NCBI GenBank assembly: GCA_022824225.1 | Contig: JAJEAH010000086.1 | Location: 1-38,812, forward strand | Direction of reading: 5' to 3' | Source: Chloroflexota bacterium | GTDB lineage: Bacteria; Chloroflexota; UBA11872; VXOZ01 | Length of the DNA stretch: 38,812 nt | Part shown: positions 1-8,452 of the stretch, piece by piece | Layout: each line of letters begins with the position of its first letter | How positions within the stretch are numbered: the first letter of the stretch is position 1 | The notes under the pieces: generated by a model | Database searches by the model: none | The model's input: the letters and a program-made list of their open reading frames with translations, nothing else | Told to the model about the DNA's origin: nothing | Translations under genes and position numbers: made by a program

Positions 1-95
1 TGTCGTGCCCCTACACCATCGAGACAACGCTGCCATCGTGTAAGCAAGGCAGTTTCGCCGCACTTGACCCAGCCTGAGCTAAATGCGACAGCATT

Positions 96-108
96 GGGGA
101 CAAGCCCC
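96..108 (-). terminator. Weak hairpin downstream of gmaS
   Basis: A short GGGG/CCCC stem with a 5-nt loop lies about 25 nt beyond the gmaS stop codon on the minus strand. No T-run follows, so an intrinsic terminator is only a possibility. The rest of 1-131 shows no gene. Confidence 0.2.
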
Positions 109-131
109 CGCGCTACACAGACGGTCAGAGA

Positions 132-1466
132 CTAGAATACGCCGATGTAGGTATCCAGCTCCCACTGGCTCACGCTCAGGTGGTAGCGGTTCCACTCATC
201 GCGCTTGACGGCAATGAAGTAGTCGGCGTACTCGCGGCCTAGTGCTTCCTTGAGAACGTCGTCCTTGTCCAGTTCGTCCAGTGCCTCGGGGAGGCTGGTG
301 GGCAGGAAGGTGATGCCGCGGCGGCGGAGTTCGTCTTCGTCGAGTTCGTAGAGGTTGTCGTCGTTGCGCACGCCGGGGTCCATCTTATTGGCGATGCCGT
401 CGAGGCCGGCGGCGAGCAGCACGGTGTATGCCAGATAAGGATTCGTCGCGCCGTCCACAATGCGGTTCTCGATGCGTCCCGGATCGGGGATGCGGATCAT
501 CTGGGTGCGGTTGGAGCCGCCGTACGTGCCGTACACCGGCGCCCACGACGCGCCGGAGCGCGGCTGGCCGCGGATGAGGCGCTTATAGCTGTTGACGATG
601 GGGCAGGTAACGGCAGTGAGCGCGCGGGCGTGGTGCAGGACGCCGCCGGTGAACCAGTACGCAAGCTGGGAAAGTCCGTTCTCGTCGTCTTCATCCAGGA
701 AGAGGTTGGTGGTATTGGCCGGGTCCCACAAGCTCACGTGGCAGTGCGCGCCGTTGCCGGTCAGGTTTTGGAACGGCTTGGGCATGAACGTGGCCGTGAG
801 TCCGTTTTCCTCAGCGACCGTCTTGACCATCCACCGGAAGAACGTGTGGCGGTCGGCGGTCGTGAGCGCGTCCGAATAGAGCCAGTTGAGCTCGAACTGG
901 CAGGTGGCATCCTCGTGGTCGGACGCATACGGCTCCCAACCCAGTTCCTGCATATGACCCACCAGCGTGGTAATGACGTCCAGGTTTCGGTAGAGCGCGC
1001 GCACGTCGTAGCAGGGCTTGTCGAGCGTATCCAGCGCGTCCCAGGGCGCATAGCCGCCGTTTTCGTCTTGCTTGAGCAGCATGAACTCGGCTTCGGTGCC
1101 CACGTTCATGAGGTAGCCCGCCTGCGCTGCCTTATCCAGTTGTTGCTGCAGAATGGTGCGCGGGCCGTAGTGCCAGGGAACGTCGTTGACGTGGATGTTG
1201 CCGGACACCCAGGCGATGTCGGGACGCCACGGCAGGATGAGAAGCGAATTGAAGTCCGGGTGGCAGAGCATGTCGGGGTCGTGGGGACTCTGGCCCATCT
1301 CGCCGGCGGCAAACCCGGCAAAGCCGGCGCTGCCGTCGGCCATGTCGTCCACGTGGGTCGCGGGAATCAACTTTGCCTTGGGCGCGCCGCTCATTTCCAC
1401 ATAGGAACAGAGAAAGAACTTGATGCCGCGCTCCGCTATAAGCGCTTTCACTTGGTCGAGTGTCAT
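132..1466 (-). CDS. gmaS: Gamma-glutamylmethylamide synthetase (glutamine synthetase family)
   Basis: A cytoplasmic glutamine-synthetase-fold ligase of 444 aa. By family and context it joins methylamine to the gamma-carboxyl of glutamate using ATP, the first step of the NMG pathway. Visible landmarks are the metal-ligand motif EAEF (125-128), DHEDATCQFELN (183-194), NLTGNGAHCHVSLWD (234-248), the SYKR and PRSGASWAP segments (293-310) and RIENRIVDGATNPYL (331-345). The start at 1466 is chosen because GGGAGG lies about 8 nt upstream; an in-frame upstream extension to 1553 runs into the mgdA tail and has no conserved sequence. It is the last gene of the operon, 19 nt after mgdA. Sequence alone cannot exclude an ordinary GlnA-type synthetase or another gamma-glutamyl-amine ligase. 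The link to complete mgs and mgd gene sets is what makes GmaS the best call. Confidence 0.85.
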   Translation of the reverse strand: MTLDQVKALIAERGIKFFLCSYVEMSGAPKAKLIPATHVDDMADGSAGFAGFAAGEMGQSPHDPDMLCHPDFNSLLILPWRPDIAWVSGNIHVNDVPWHYGPRTILQQQLDKAAQAGYLMNVGTEAEFMLLKQDENGGYAPWDALDTLDKPCYDVRALYRNLDVITTLVGHMQELGWEPYASDHEDATCQFELNWLYSDALTTADRHTFFRWMVKTVAEENGLTATFMPKPFQNLTGNGAHCHVSLWDPANTTNLFLDEDDENGLSQLAYWFTGGVLHHARALTAVTCPIVNSYKRLIRGQPRSGASWAPVYGTYGGSNRTQMIRIPDPGRIENRIVDGATNPYLAYTVLLAAGLDGIANKMDPGVRNDDNLYELDEDELRRRGITFLPTSLPEALDELDKDDVLKEALGREYADYFIAVKRDEWNRYHLSVSQWELDTYIGVF

Positions 1467-1485
1467 CGCTGAACCTCCCACTAAA

Positions 1486-2751
1486 CTAGTGTGACACTGC
1501 TGCCGCCGCTTTCTCTCCCACCAGGGTCTCGTTGCGGAAGCGGGAGAGGGCAAATGGTTCGATGAGTTCCGGCGTCTTGCCGGTCGCTATGCATTCCGCC
1601 AGGTACTTGCCTGCCACAGGTCCCGCCTTGAAACCGTACGTACCCCAGCCCACGTCCAGATAGTAACCCTCCAGGCCCTCCACGCCGCCGATGATGGGTG
1701 AAAAGTCCGGGGTCATATCGCAAATGCCGGCCCATTGCCGCAAGACGCTCACGTTGTGCAACTGCGGAAATAGCTCCAACGTGTAGGTCGCCATCTGTTC
1801 GAGCGTCGGCAGTGTGCCCAACATGCTGTACGACTGGAGCGGGTCCACCTCCGCGCCCATGACCAGGTCGCCCCGGTCGGTCTGGCTGACGTAGACGTGC
1901 AGATTCGCCGAGACGATCACCTTGTCGAGAAACGGTTTGAGCGGTTCGGTCACGCAAGCCTGCAACGGCTGGGTCACGATGGGCAGGGAGACCCCGGCCA
2001 TGCGTGAAACCACCGTTGCCCAGCCGGCGGTGCAGTTCACTACCGTCTTGGCGGCGATGCCGCCCTTGGCGGTCTCCACACCGGTGATCTTACCCTCCGG
2101 CGGCTCGATGCCGGGCGGCGTGTCAGCGGCGTTTCGGCTCGCGGGGCCGGTCGCGTGAATGTCTGTTGCTTCCGTGAACGGGTGAATCTCGATACCCATG
2201 CGGTCACACGCCCGGGCGTAGCCCCAGACAACGGCGTCATGCCGGATGATGCCTCCCGGCGGATGGTAGAGCGCGGCCAGCACCGGCAGGCGCGGCCGGT
2301 CGCTCATGTCCAGGGCCGGCACCAGTTTCGCGATCTCGTCGCGATAGATCACCCGGCTGTCCACACCCATAATCTGGTTGGTCTCGGCGCGCACGCGCAG
2401 GCCGTCCACCGAAGAGTCCGTATGCGCCAGTGTCAGGTGGCCGCACTGGTTGAAGAGCAGATTCCACTCGAGCTCACGTGACAAGCTCTCATAGAGGGCC
2501 AACGAACGGGCGAAGAACGGCACGCCCTCCGGCGTACGGTAGTTGGCGCGGATGATGGCGGTGTTGCGCCCGGAATTTCCGGCGCCAAGGTAGCTCTTTT
2601 CCAGCACCGCCACGTTCGTAATGCCGTGGTCTTTGCCGAGATAGTATGCCGTGGCGAGACCGTGTACGCCCGCGCCGATGATGACGACGTCGTAGCTGCG
2701 CTGCAGGTCGTGCGTACGCCACATCCGTTCCTTGCGAAACAACTGGATCAT
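1486..2751 (-). CDS. mgdA: N-methylglutamate dehydrogenase subunit A (sarcosine oxidase beta-like)
   Basis: A 421-aa FAD-dependent amine oxidoreductase of the SoxB/DAO family, the substrate-oxidising subunit of the MgdABCD complex. The N-terminal dinucleotide-binding motif is GAGVHG (26-31), followed by an acidic residue after VAVLE. H171 in RHDAVVWGYAR lines up with the histidine that carries covalent FMN in sarcosine oxidase beta subunits (family knowledge). The C-terminal WGTYGFKAGPVAG segment is the usual FAD-closing motif. The ATG at 2749-2751 overlaps the mgdD stop as ATGA, so translational coupling decides the start; in-frame codons further upstream lie inside mgdD. The length matches SoxB proteins. 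A true sarcosine oxidase is the alternative, but the adjacent gmaS and mgs genes argue for N-methylglutamate as substrate. Confidence 0.82.
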   Translation of the reverse strand: MIQLFRKERMWRTHDLQRSYDVVIIGAGVHGLATAYYLGKDHGITNVAVLEKSYLGAGNSGRNTAIIRANYRTPEGVPFFARSLALYESLSRELEWNLLFNQCGHLTLAHTDSSVDGLRVRAETNQIMGVDSRVIYRDEIAKLVPALDMSDRPRLPVLAALYHPPGGIIRHDAVVWGYARACDRMGIEIHPFTEATDIHATGPASRNAADTPPGIEPPEGKITGVETAKGGIAAKTVVNCTAGWATVVSRMAGVSLPIVTQPLQACVTEPLKPFLDKVIVSANLHVYVSQTDRGDLVMGAEVDPLQSYSMLGTLPTLEQMATYTLELFPQLHNVSVLRQWAGICDMTPDFSPIIGGVEGLEGYYLDVGWGTYGFKAGPVAGKYLAECIATGKTPELIEPFALSRFRNETLVGEKAAAAVSH

Positions 2752-3458
2752 CGGTCGCCTGCTTGCTGGTCTGCCACTGCCGCGCTGCCTACTGGCATTA
2801 TGCCCAAATGACGGCCGGTTTGCAGGATTGCATCCCAGGCATACTCGGCGTATTCGGCGCCGACAAGCAGACGATACGCGAGCACTCCCGCCATATCGCG
2901 GCGCAACACCCGCGCATGGAGACCGGCGACTCTGGCGCTGAGGCACGATTCGTTTGGGAGCGCGCCGTCAGAGACATCAGGCGCCGCGAGTCTCTGCAGG
3001 ACTTCACGGCTCGCGGGCCCCGCAAGGAGCAAGGCGGCGTAGACCGACGTGACGTCTGTGGTGTGGAGGCATGGCGTTTGCGACTGGGCCTCCGGTTTCA
3101 CTGGGCTTTCGGGTTCGCCGGTAGTTTGCGCGACGAACCCCGCGATGGCTGCGACTAGAGCGTTCTTGTCCGGCGGATCGCACGTGATCAGTGAATGTCC
3201 CCTACCCAAATGCCAGGCGTTGCCCGCGGGGAGCCGCAGCGCCCGCAGGAACTGCGTCCGGCCCTTCACTTCCAGCTTGGTCAGCCAGGAGACGTCGGCG
3301 AGTCCCGCGTTGGTTGTCAGGACCTCTCGTTCACTCTCGTGACTGCCAAAGCGCGCGGCAACTTCCCAGCCGTGAACGACACCTAGGGTTGCGCCCCGCT
3401 TGCGGGCGGCGTGGTAGAGGGGTGACCGTTTCAGGGGTTCTTGTGCCGCCATTTTCAT
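2748..3458 (-). CDS. mgdD: N-methylglutamate dehydrogenase subunit D (sarcosine oxidase gamma-like)
   Basis: A 236-aa protein of the SoxG/GcvT-like fold, the small gamma-type subunit of the heterotetrameric dehydrogenase. Recognisable family features are the opening SPLYHAARKRGATLGVV, the GLADVSWLTKLEVKG block (about 52-66) and a C-terminal GLHARVLRRDMAGVLAYRLLV segment read in two halves. A Pro/Glu/Gln-rich stretch at about 113-128 looks like a lineage-specific insertion. The gene overlaps mgdC upstream (ATGA at 3455-3458) and mgdA downstream (ATGA at 2748-2751), so all three are probably made in fixed ratio by coupled translation. This subunit diverges fast in the family, so position in the operon carries much of the weight. 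Confidence 0.75.
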   Translation of the reverse strand: MKMAAQEPLKRSPLYHAARKRGATLGVVHGWEVAARFGSHESEREVLTTNAGLADVSWLTKLEVKGRTQFLRALRLPAGNAWHLGRGHSLITCDPPDKNALVAAIAGFVAQTTGEPESPVKPEAQSQTPCLHTTDVTSVYAALLLAGPASREVLQRLAAPDVSDGALPNESCLSARVAGLHARVLRRDMAGVLAYRLLVGAEYAEYAWDAILQTGRHLGIMPVGSAAVADQQAGDR

Positions 3459-6247
3459 TGCCGTAGCCGCTCCTGCGCCGGATCGTAGAAGGGCTGGTCC
3501 GCGATTGTGGCCGTGACGAGCCGGCCGTTGACGCGCATGCCGATGGTCCCGCCTGCCGCCGCGAGGTCTGCGGACACCCAGGCCAAGCCAATGACCTTCT
3601 CGTTCACCGGCGAGTGGCGCACGCTCGTGATGCGGCCCGCCGGCCGGTCGTCTGCGATTATCACGCAGCCGTCGGGCGGCAGCACGTTGTCATCCATGAC
3701 GAAGCCCACGAGCTTTTCGCGGGGCGGCCGGGCTTGAGCGCGGCTGATGGCGGCCTTGCCGATGAAGTCTCCCTTGTCGAGCTTCGCGACCCAGGCCAAG
3801 TCGGATTCGATAGGATTGCTCGTTGCGTCAGTATCGACGCTTACGATCACGTGTTTCTTCTCAAGACGCAGCACGCGTTGGGTTTCCACGCCGAAAGGCC
3901 GGATGTCGAATTCCTTGCCGGCTGCCATGATGGCGTCCCACACGTGCTCGCCGTGCTCCGCCGGATAGTGCACTTCCCAGCCGGTTTCCCCGACGAAGCC
4001 GATTCGCAACATGAGGCTGGGTACACCCGCCACCTGGGCGCGGCGGCAGCGCATGTAGCCGAAACGCCGGTTGCCGAGGTCGCGGTCGGTCAGCTTTGCC
4101 AGCGTGTCACGGGCCTTGGGCCCGGCCACGTTCACGGCAGCCAGGCCGCCGGTCACATTCGTCACGTGCACGCACCAACCGCTGCCAGCCTGCCACCATT
4201 CCAGCCACTCCTGCACGAATTCGATGTTGCCGGTGGTAGTGGTAATGAAGTAGCGGTCGTCGGCTACGCGGGAGACCGTGCCGTCGTCCAGGATAATGCC
4301 CGCTTCATCGCAGATCACGCCGTAGCGGGCGCGGCCCACGCGCAAGTCCGAAAACCGGTTCGTGTAAACTTTGTCCAGCAGCTTGCCGGCATCGGCGCCG
4401 ACGACTTCCAGCTTGCCGAGTGTGCTCAAGTCTATCAGGCCGACCCGCTGCCGCACGGCCCAGTACTCTTGCTCCACCGACGCTTGCTTGCTCTCCGGCG
4501 CGCCGTAGTAGAGCGGCCGCTTCCACTCGCCCATATCCATCCAAACACAGCCAAGCTCGTCGTGCTTCGCGTGCAAGGGCGTGCGTTTGACCGGATGCAG
4601 GTGCGGACCGGCGAGCGCGCCCAGAGGCACTGGGGCGGTCGGCGGACGCGAGGTTGTCCGGCCCGTTTCCCGCACCGTGCGGCCAGTTTCTTGGGCGCAC
4701 ACGTCGATGGCGGCCTGCTTGCACATCTTGCCCTGGCAGGGCCCCATGGTGGTTGTGGTATAGCGCTTGAGCGTCTCGATGTGATCGAAGCCTTCGGCGA
4801 TGGCGGTGGACAGGTCGTGGAGCGATACGTCCTCACAGGGGCACACGAAAGTCTTCTTGGCATTGGCGCCGTTCTTCCTTGCCGTGTCCAGGCTTGGCGG
4901 CAGCCCGGCGCCGGTTGCCGCGCCGACTGCCGTGACGCCGGGGGGTAGCGCGCCGGTGGCGAACACGCCGCGAGCTTCATCCCATTCGATTTGGCCGCCG
5001 GCCTGCGCCGCGAGTCCGGCGTCCGGCGCCCAGTTGCCGCACACAACGACCAGATCGCAGGCAAGCAATTCAGTAGTAGTCTTGAGGCCGGTCACGTGCT
5101 TGCCGCCAACGGCTTTGACGACGTCTGCTGGACCAACGACACCCGCAACCGTGACGCCGGCGGCCTGTAGGGCTTGGGAAGTTGATTCCGCTCGCTCTGC
5201 TTGGCCGACGACGACCGCGCGTTCACCGGGCTTGACCCCGTGCAGACCGATGAGGCGCAGAGCGCCGCTGCTCAACATAACTCCCGGCAGGTCGTTATTC
5301 TCGAAGAGCAGCGGAGCTTCACTCGCGCCGGTGGCGACGACAATCTGGTCTGTCCGCAGTTGCGTGAGCCGCTGGGCGGCAGGAGAGTCCAGCCCGCGGT
5401 GGGCGATGGCGAGGAGGTTTCCCTCATAGACGCCAAAGCACGTGGCGTCGGTATAGACGGTGATCTGGGGGTGGTCCAATACGCGGCTGATGACCGCGGC
5501 GAGGGCTGATTCGTCCGTGTCTCCGGTGAATGCTTTGGGTAGCGTGCTGTTTTCACCAGGCGCGTACCGCAAATGCCCGCCCAGGGCCGGTTGGTCGTCA
5601 ATTAGGACAACGTCTTCACCACGCTCGGCTGCGTCGAGCGCGGCCTGCAGGCCGAACGGGCCCCCACCGACTACTGTCGTTTCGGTATGCGCGAACACAT
5701 GCTCATAGTCGTGGTTGGCCTCCGGCCTGAATTCGCGGTCAATGCGCCCCAGACCCGCGGCGCGGCGAATGAGGGGCTCGGCGATTCGCCACATCCACGG
5801 GTGCGTAAACGTCTTGTAGTAGAAGCCCACCGGCATGGCCCAGGAAAAGCGCTCGGCAAGGGACATGAAGTCGGTGTCCAACGATGGGTACGCGTTTTGG
5901 TGGGTCACCTGCATGCCGGCCTGGACCGGCTGCGTGCAGGCGCGCACGTTCGGCGTGCCGTCCACGTTCATCAAGCAGTTGGGGCACTTTCCCGCAACGC
6001 ACAGCAGGCCGCGGGGACGGTGGTACTTGAAGCTGCGGCTGAACGTACGGCGACCGGCGCGGTAGAGCGCCGACGCTACCGTGTCTTGGGGCAAGGCTTG
6101 GATGGGTCTGCCATTGAAGGAGAAAGTGACGGGTGATTGCCGGGTACTTCCGGCGTTGGTGCTTACGGAGTTTGGGGATGTCGATGATTCGTCACTCCCG
6201 CGCGGGCTGGCCCCGTGCCGATGCGCGGAATCCGTCTTGTCGCTCAC
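3455..6247 (-). CDS. mgdC: N-methylglutamate dehydrogenase subunit C (sarcosine oxidase alpha-like)
   Basis: A 930-aa multidomain subunit. After a low-complexity Ser/Thr-rich N terminus comes a ferredoxin-like Fer2_4 domain (about 40-125; cysteines 83, 88, 91 and 104 in LLCVAGKCPNCLM and VRAC). Next is an FAD/NAD-binding domain (GGGPFG at 194-199), a BFD-like cysteine region (CPCEDVS and GPCQGKMC, about 470-525) and a C-terminal GcvT/aminomethyltransferase module (about 580-920). In sarcosine oxidase the GcvT module passes the methyl-derived C1 to tetrahydrofolate, so 5,10-methylene-THF is a likely product (inference). The start is GTG, overlapping the mgdB stop as GTGA, with GAGGAGG about 6 nt upstream. 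The length and domain order match SoxA. It is the largest subunit and the scaffold of MgdABCD. Confidence 0.85.
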   Translation of the reverse strand: MSDKTDSAHRHGASPRGSDESSTSPNSVSTNAGSTRQSPVTFSFNGRPIQALPQDTVASALYRAGRRTFSRSFKYHRPRGLLCVAGKCPNCLMNVDGTPNVRACTQPVQAGMQVTHQNAYPSLDTDFMSLAERFSWAMPVGFYYKTFTHPWMWRIAEPLIRRAAGLGRIDREFRPEANHDYEHVFAHTETTVVGGGPFGLQAALDAAERGEDVVLIDDQPALGGHLRYAPGENSTLPKAFTGDTDESALAAVISRVLDHPQITVYTDATCFGVYEGNLLAIAHRGLDSPAAQRLTQLRTDQIVVATGASEAPLLFENNDLPGVMLSSGALRLIGLHGVKPGERAVVVGQAERAESTSQALQAAGVTVAGVVGPADVVKAVGGKHVTGLKTTTELLACDLVVVCGNWAPDAGLAAQAGGQIEWDEARGVFATGALPPGVTAVGAATGAGLPPSLDTARKNGANAKKTFVCPCEDVSLHDLSTAIAEGFDHIETLKRYTTTTMGPCQGKMCKQAAIDVCAQETGRTVRETGRTTSRPPTAPVPLGALAGPHLHPVKRTPLHAKHDELGCVWMDMGEWKRPLYYGAPESKQASVEQEYWAVRQRVGLIDLSTLGKLEVVGADAGKLLDKVYTNRFSDLRVGRARYGVICDEAGIILDDGTVSRVADDRYFITTTTGNIEFVQEWLEWWQAGSGWCVHVTNVTGGLAAVNVAGPKARDTLAKLTDRDLGNRRFGYMRCRRAQVAGVPSLMLRIGFVGETGWEVHYPAEHGEHVWDAIMAAGKEFDIRPFGVETQRVLRLEKKHVIVSVDTDATSNPIESDLAWVAKLDKGDFIGKAAISRAQARPPREKLVGFVMDDNVLPPDGCVIIADDRPAGRITSVRHSPVNEKVIGLAWVSADLAAAGGTIGMRVNGRLVTATIADQPFYDPAQERLRQ

Positions 6248-6504
6248 GGCGCCTCCTCGGGCAGGCTGGTCTCAGTGACCTCATTGGTAAGCGTATCCCG
6301 CATGGCAAAGAACCATTGCCGGCAACCATGGGTGTGGTACCACCACTCCTTTTGCGGACGCTCGCGGTTTGCGGTGGCGTAGCTGTAGCTTAGCCAGGCC
6401 TCGGCGGTCGACCCTGGCGCGGGCCGCGACTTTACCTCGCCGCCAAAGCGAAACTCATAGACGCTGCGCTTACCGCAGTTAGGACAAGGAATCAAGAATG
6501 ACAT
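6244..6504 (-). CDS. mgdB: N-methylglutamate dehydrogenase subunit B (sarcosine oxidase delta-like)
   Basis: An 86-aa zinc-binding delta-type subunit. The N-terminal CPNCG (C7, C10) and the C-terminal HTHGC (H57/H59, C61) provide the Cys2-His-Cys zinc site known in SoxD, and YEFRFGGE and EWWYH are family blocks. A modest SD (GGTGA) precedes the ATG. It is translationally coupled to mgdC by a GTGA overlap. It is the first gene of the mgd half of the operon but is separated from mgsC by the AAA/TOPRIM cassette plus an 88-bp spacer (6505-6592), in which I see no gene. Confidence 0.85.
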   Translation of the reverse strand: MSFLIPCPNCGKRSVYEFRFGGEVKSRPAPGSTAEAWLSYSYATANRERPQKEWWYHTHGCRQWFFAMRDTLTNEVTETSLPEEAP

Positions 6505-6592
6505 AGGTTCACCGGGAATTTCGGTGTGTTTCTTCTAACGTCAATGCGTGCTGCAATCCGAGACTGACCCACGTGCGATGCACCTACAACTC

Positions 6593-7132
6593 TCAGGTAA
6601 TCTCAAGGTGTTTCCTGCAAAAGTACGCAAGTGACTCGTTCTTTCGCTGGGCGATGTCCAAAGAAAATTTCTTGAGGACATCCATCCTAAAGTCTATCTC
6701 AGAATTGTACATATCAGGGAGGAGCCGCTTGAACTGTTCCTTGGTGACGGAGTTTGTATTCTGAAACTCCCGAATGCCGAGAGCCGCACACGCCTTACCG
6801 TCTAGTCCAGCGAGGTACCAAGCCTCGATCTCAGGGGCTACCACCATAATTCTATCCGGTTGCAGGAGGGGATGCCTGCGAATAGCCGCGTCTTTCTTCT
6901 TGGTCACACAGGGGTGCACTTCTGAGTCAAGATCGGCGCACCACAGGTAATCCAGAATTGCATGCGACCGCGTGACCTCATGCAGTTTCTTGTTTATTGA
7001 ATCAGTGGATCGCTCCGCATAGGAACTCTTGAAAACTCTCTCGTACTTTCTACCCAAATGAGGCTCCAGAGCCCTCTCAAAGAATAGCTCATCGGAAGGT
7101 CCCTCAAGCCACACGAAGAGTATCTTGGGCAT
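6593..7132 (-). CDS. TOPRIM-like protein (DUF4276-type), partner of an AAA ATPase
   Basis: A 179-aa protein whose layout fits a small TOPRIM-like nuclease fold. It has an N-terminal strand ending in E10-G-P-S-D14, an internal D67-L-D69-S-E71 acidic cluster, and P100-E-I-E-A-W (E101, E103), a motif I associate with DUF4276 proteins. The gene starts 3 nt after the stop of the AAA ATPase, so the two form a unit. Such AAA plus TOPRIM pairs (OLD/Gabija-, PARIS- and AbiL-like) are known anti-phage or abortive-infection modules, in which the ATPase senses and the TOPRIM protein cuts nucleic acid. The specific role here is inference. Base composition is lower in GC than the surrounding mgs/mgd genes, suggesting recent acquisition. 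A DUF4435-like (AriB) assignment is less likely because the protein is shorter. Confidence 0.7.
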   Translation of the reverse strand: MPKILFVWLEGPSDELFFERALEPHLGRKYERVFKSSYAERSTDSINKKLHEVTRSHAILDYLWCADLDSEVHPCVTKKKDAAIRRHPLLQPDRIMVVAPEIEAWYLAGLDGKACAALGIREFQNTNSVTKEQFKRLLPDMYNSEIDFRMDVLKKFSLDIAQRKNESLAYFCRKHLEIT

Positions 7133-7135
7133 TCA

Positions 7136-8434
7136 CTAGACTTCCAGCAAGTCGTCAACGTAGAGCTGATCGATGCCAATATCGTTTTCGAGGAAACGCT
7201 TTACCATAGTCTTGTCAGCCGGGCGTGAAATCTGCGAGAAGCCATTCTCGTCGCGAGAGACGAAGAGAAGGTTCTCAACGCCAGCGTAGCGCACCATCTC
7301 AGGATGGTGGGTCGTGACGATAATCTGTTTCCTCTCTGACACCTCCTTCATCATCTCCACCATGCGGGACATCAGCTTAGGGTGCATTGCCCGGTCAGGA
7401 TCCTCAAATATCAGAAGAGAGTTTTCCTCAAAATAGAGTGCAACAACGAGCGCGATTGCGGCTACTGTCCCCTCAGACATCATGCCGGCGTAGAGTTGCG
7501 TCTCATCCGTGAAGACCTCCTTCACATAAAGTGAGGAAGACTCATCTGTTACGTTCTGAACACCTATGTCATTGATAAACGGCAAGAGATATCTGACAAG
7601 GTTTAGAAATGTCTTGCGCGAATTCCCGTCGGAGAGGATTCGATCCAGCACTGGCGCAAGGTTCGAAGCGCTTTCGGTGAGTGCCGCAGATGCCCGAATC
7701 GACTGGGACTGACGGGATACTCTCGGATCAGCACGGTAGATGCCTGGATCACGTATAGTGCTGAACGGCGGGGCAATTGACCCCGTGAGCAGATAGGTGA
7801 ATAACCGCGACTCTAAGAGCAACGAATCCTTCGGAAACAAGTCTGAGTCAAAGTGTCCGACTTCCTTCTTCTCGTTAAGGAGTTCAATGAGGGATTTGTC
7901 TCCGTGATACGCTCGTTTTAGGGTGTTTTCCTCTCGCCAAGCCGAGAACTCTAACGTGCCAATCAGACCTTTCGCATGGGCCCTATCGTCATCTCTTGCC
8001 CGACTAGGATAGACGGAGAAGTCTCGCGCAACGCGATCACGTTGTATACTCCAGTTGTCAGCATGGGGGACACGGTTCTCCGCTGGAAAGTCAAGCGAGA
8101 AGCCATAGTACATATTATTGACACGTACAAAATACCGTGTCTCCTCATCATGAGTCGACACCACTTCATATGCGATATCTTGTACGTCAGTGATGTCCAT
8201 ACTAAGCGGTACTGTCGTCCCTATGCGAAGGTTTTGAGCATAGCGGCTACCGCCTTGCAGTGCTACGGCGTTGCGCAAACCATCCTTGCGGATGTCTCTC
8301 AGAAAGCGGAATATCTCGACGAAATTCGATTTTCCAGAAGCATTAGCGCCGATGAGCACGTTGAAGTCGCCAAGCTCAACGTCTAACTTGTTGAAGCTGC
8401 GGAAGTTGGAGACTTTGAGACGGCGGATAGCCAT
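7136..8434 (-). CDS. AAA/OLD-type ATPase (AAA_21 family), defence-like
   Basis: A 432-aa SMC/ABC-like ATPase. It opens with the typical LKVSNFRSFNKLDVELGDF, followed by Walker A GANASGKSN (29-37). A signature-like MMSEGTVAAIAL lies at 318-329, Walker B SLLIFEDPDRAMHP at 339-352 (E344/D345) and the switch motif IIVTTHHPEMV at 371-381. The insert between Walker A and the signature is moderate, as in AAA_21 proteins, with no fused nuclease domain. It begins 18 nt after the mgsC stop on the same strand, so it is probably read from the methylamine operon promoter; its own SD is weak. My counts in 60-base lines (7201: 32 GC, 7381: 28, 8101: 24) are below a line of mgsC (8881: 39), pointing to transfer. 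With the TOPRIM partner it looks like a two-gene immune module. DNA repair is a less likely alternative. Confidence 0.8.
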   Translation of the reverse strand: MAIRRLKVSNFRSFNKLDVELGDFNVLIGANASGKSNFVEIFRFLRDIRKDGLRNAVALQGGSRYAQNLRIGTTVPLSMDITDVQDIAYEVVSTHDEETRYFVRVNNMYYGFSLDFPAENRVPHADNWSIQRDRVARDFSVYPSRARDDDRAHAKGLIGTLEFSAWREENTLKRAYHGDKSLIELLNEKKEVGHFDSDLFPKDSLLLESRLFTYLLTGSIAPPFSTIRDPGIYRADPRVSRQSQSIRASAALTESASNLAPVLDRILSDGNSRKTFLNLVRYLLPFINDIGVQNVTDESSSLYVKEVFTDETQLYAGMMSEGTVAAIALVVALYFEENSLLIFEDPDRAMHPKLMSRMVEMMKEVSERKQIIVTTHHPEMVRYAGVENLLFVSRDENGFSQISRPADKTMVKRFLENDIGIDQLYVDDLLEV

Positions 8435-8452
8435 AGGAGCAGGCTTTCTTGC

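Noticed and set aside
630-1472. Long open frame on the plus strand antisense to gmaS
   Set aside because: It is a reading-frame shadow of a GC-rich gene, with no motif and no ribosome-binding site. The same applies to 3614-4948, 9401-9799, 15097-16026, 18652-19377 and 27451-28422.
1486-6504. Sarcosine oxidase soxDAGB as the primary call
   Set aside because: The subunits are homologous, but linkage to gmaS and the three glutamate-synthase-like mgs genes makes N-methylglutamate dehydrogenase the better explanation. Sarcosine remains a possible side substrate.
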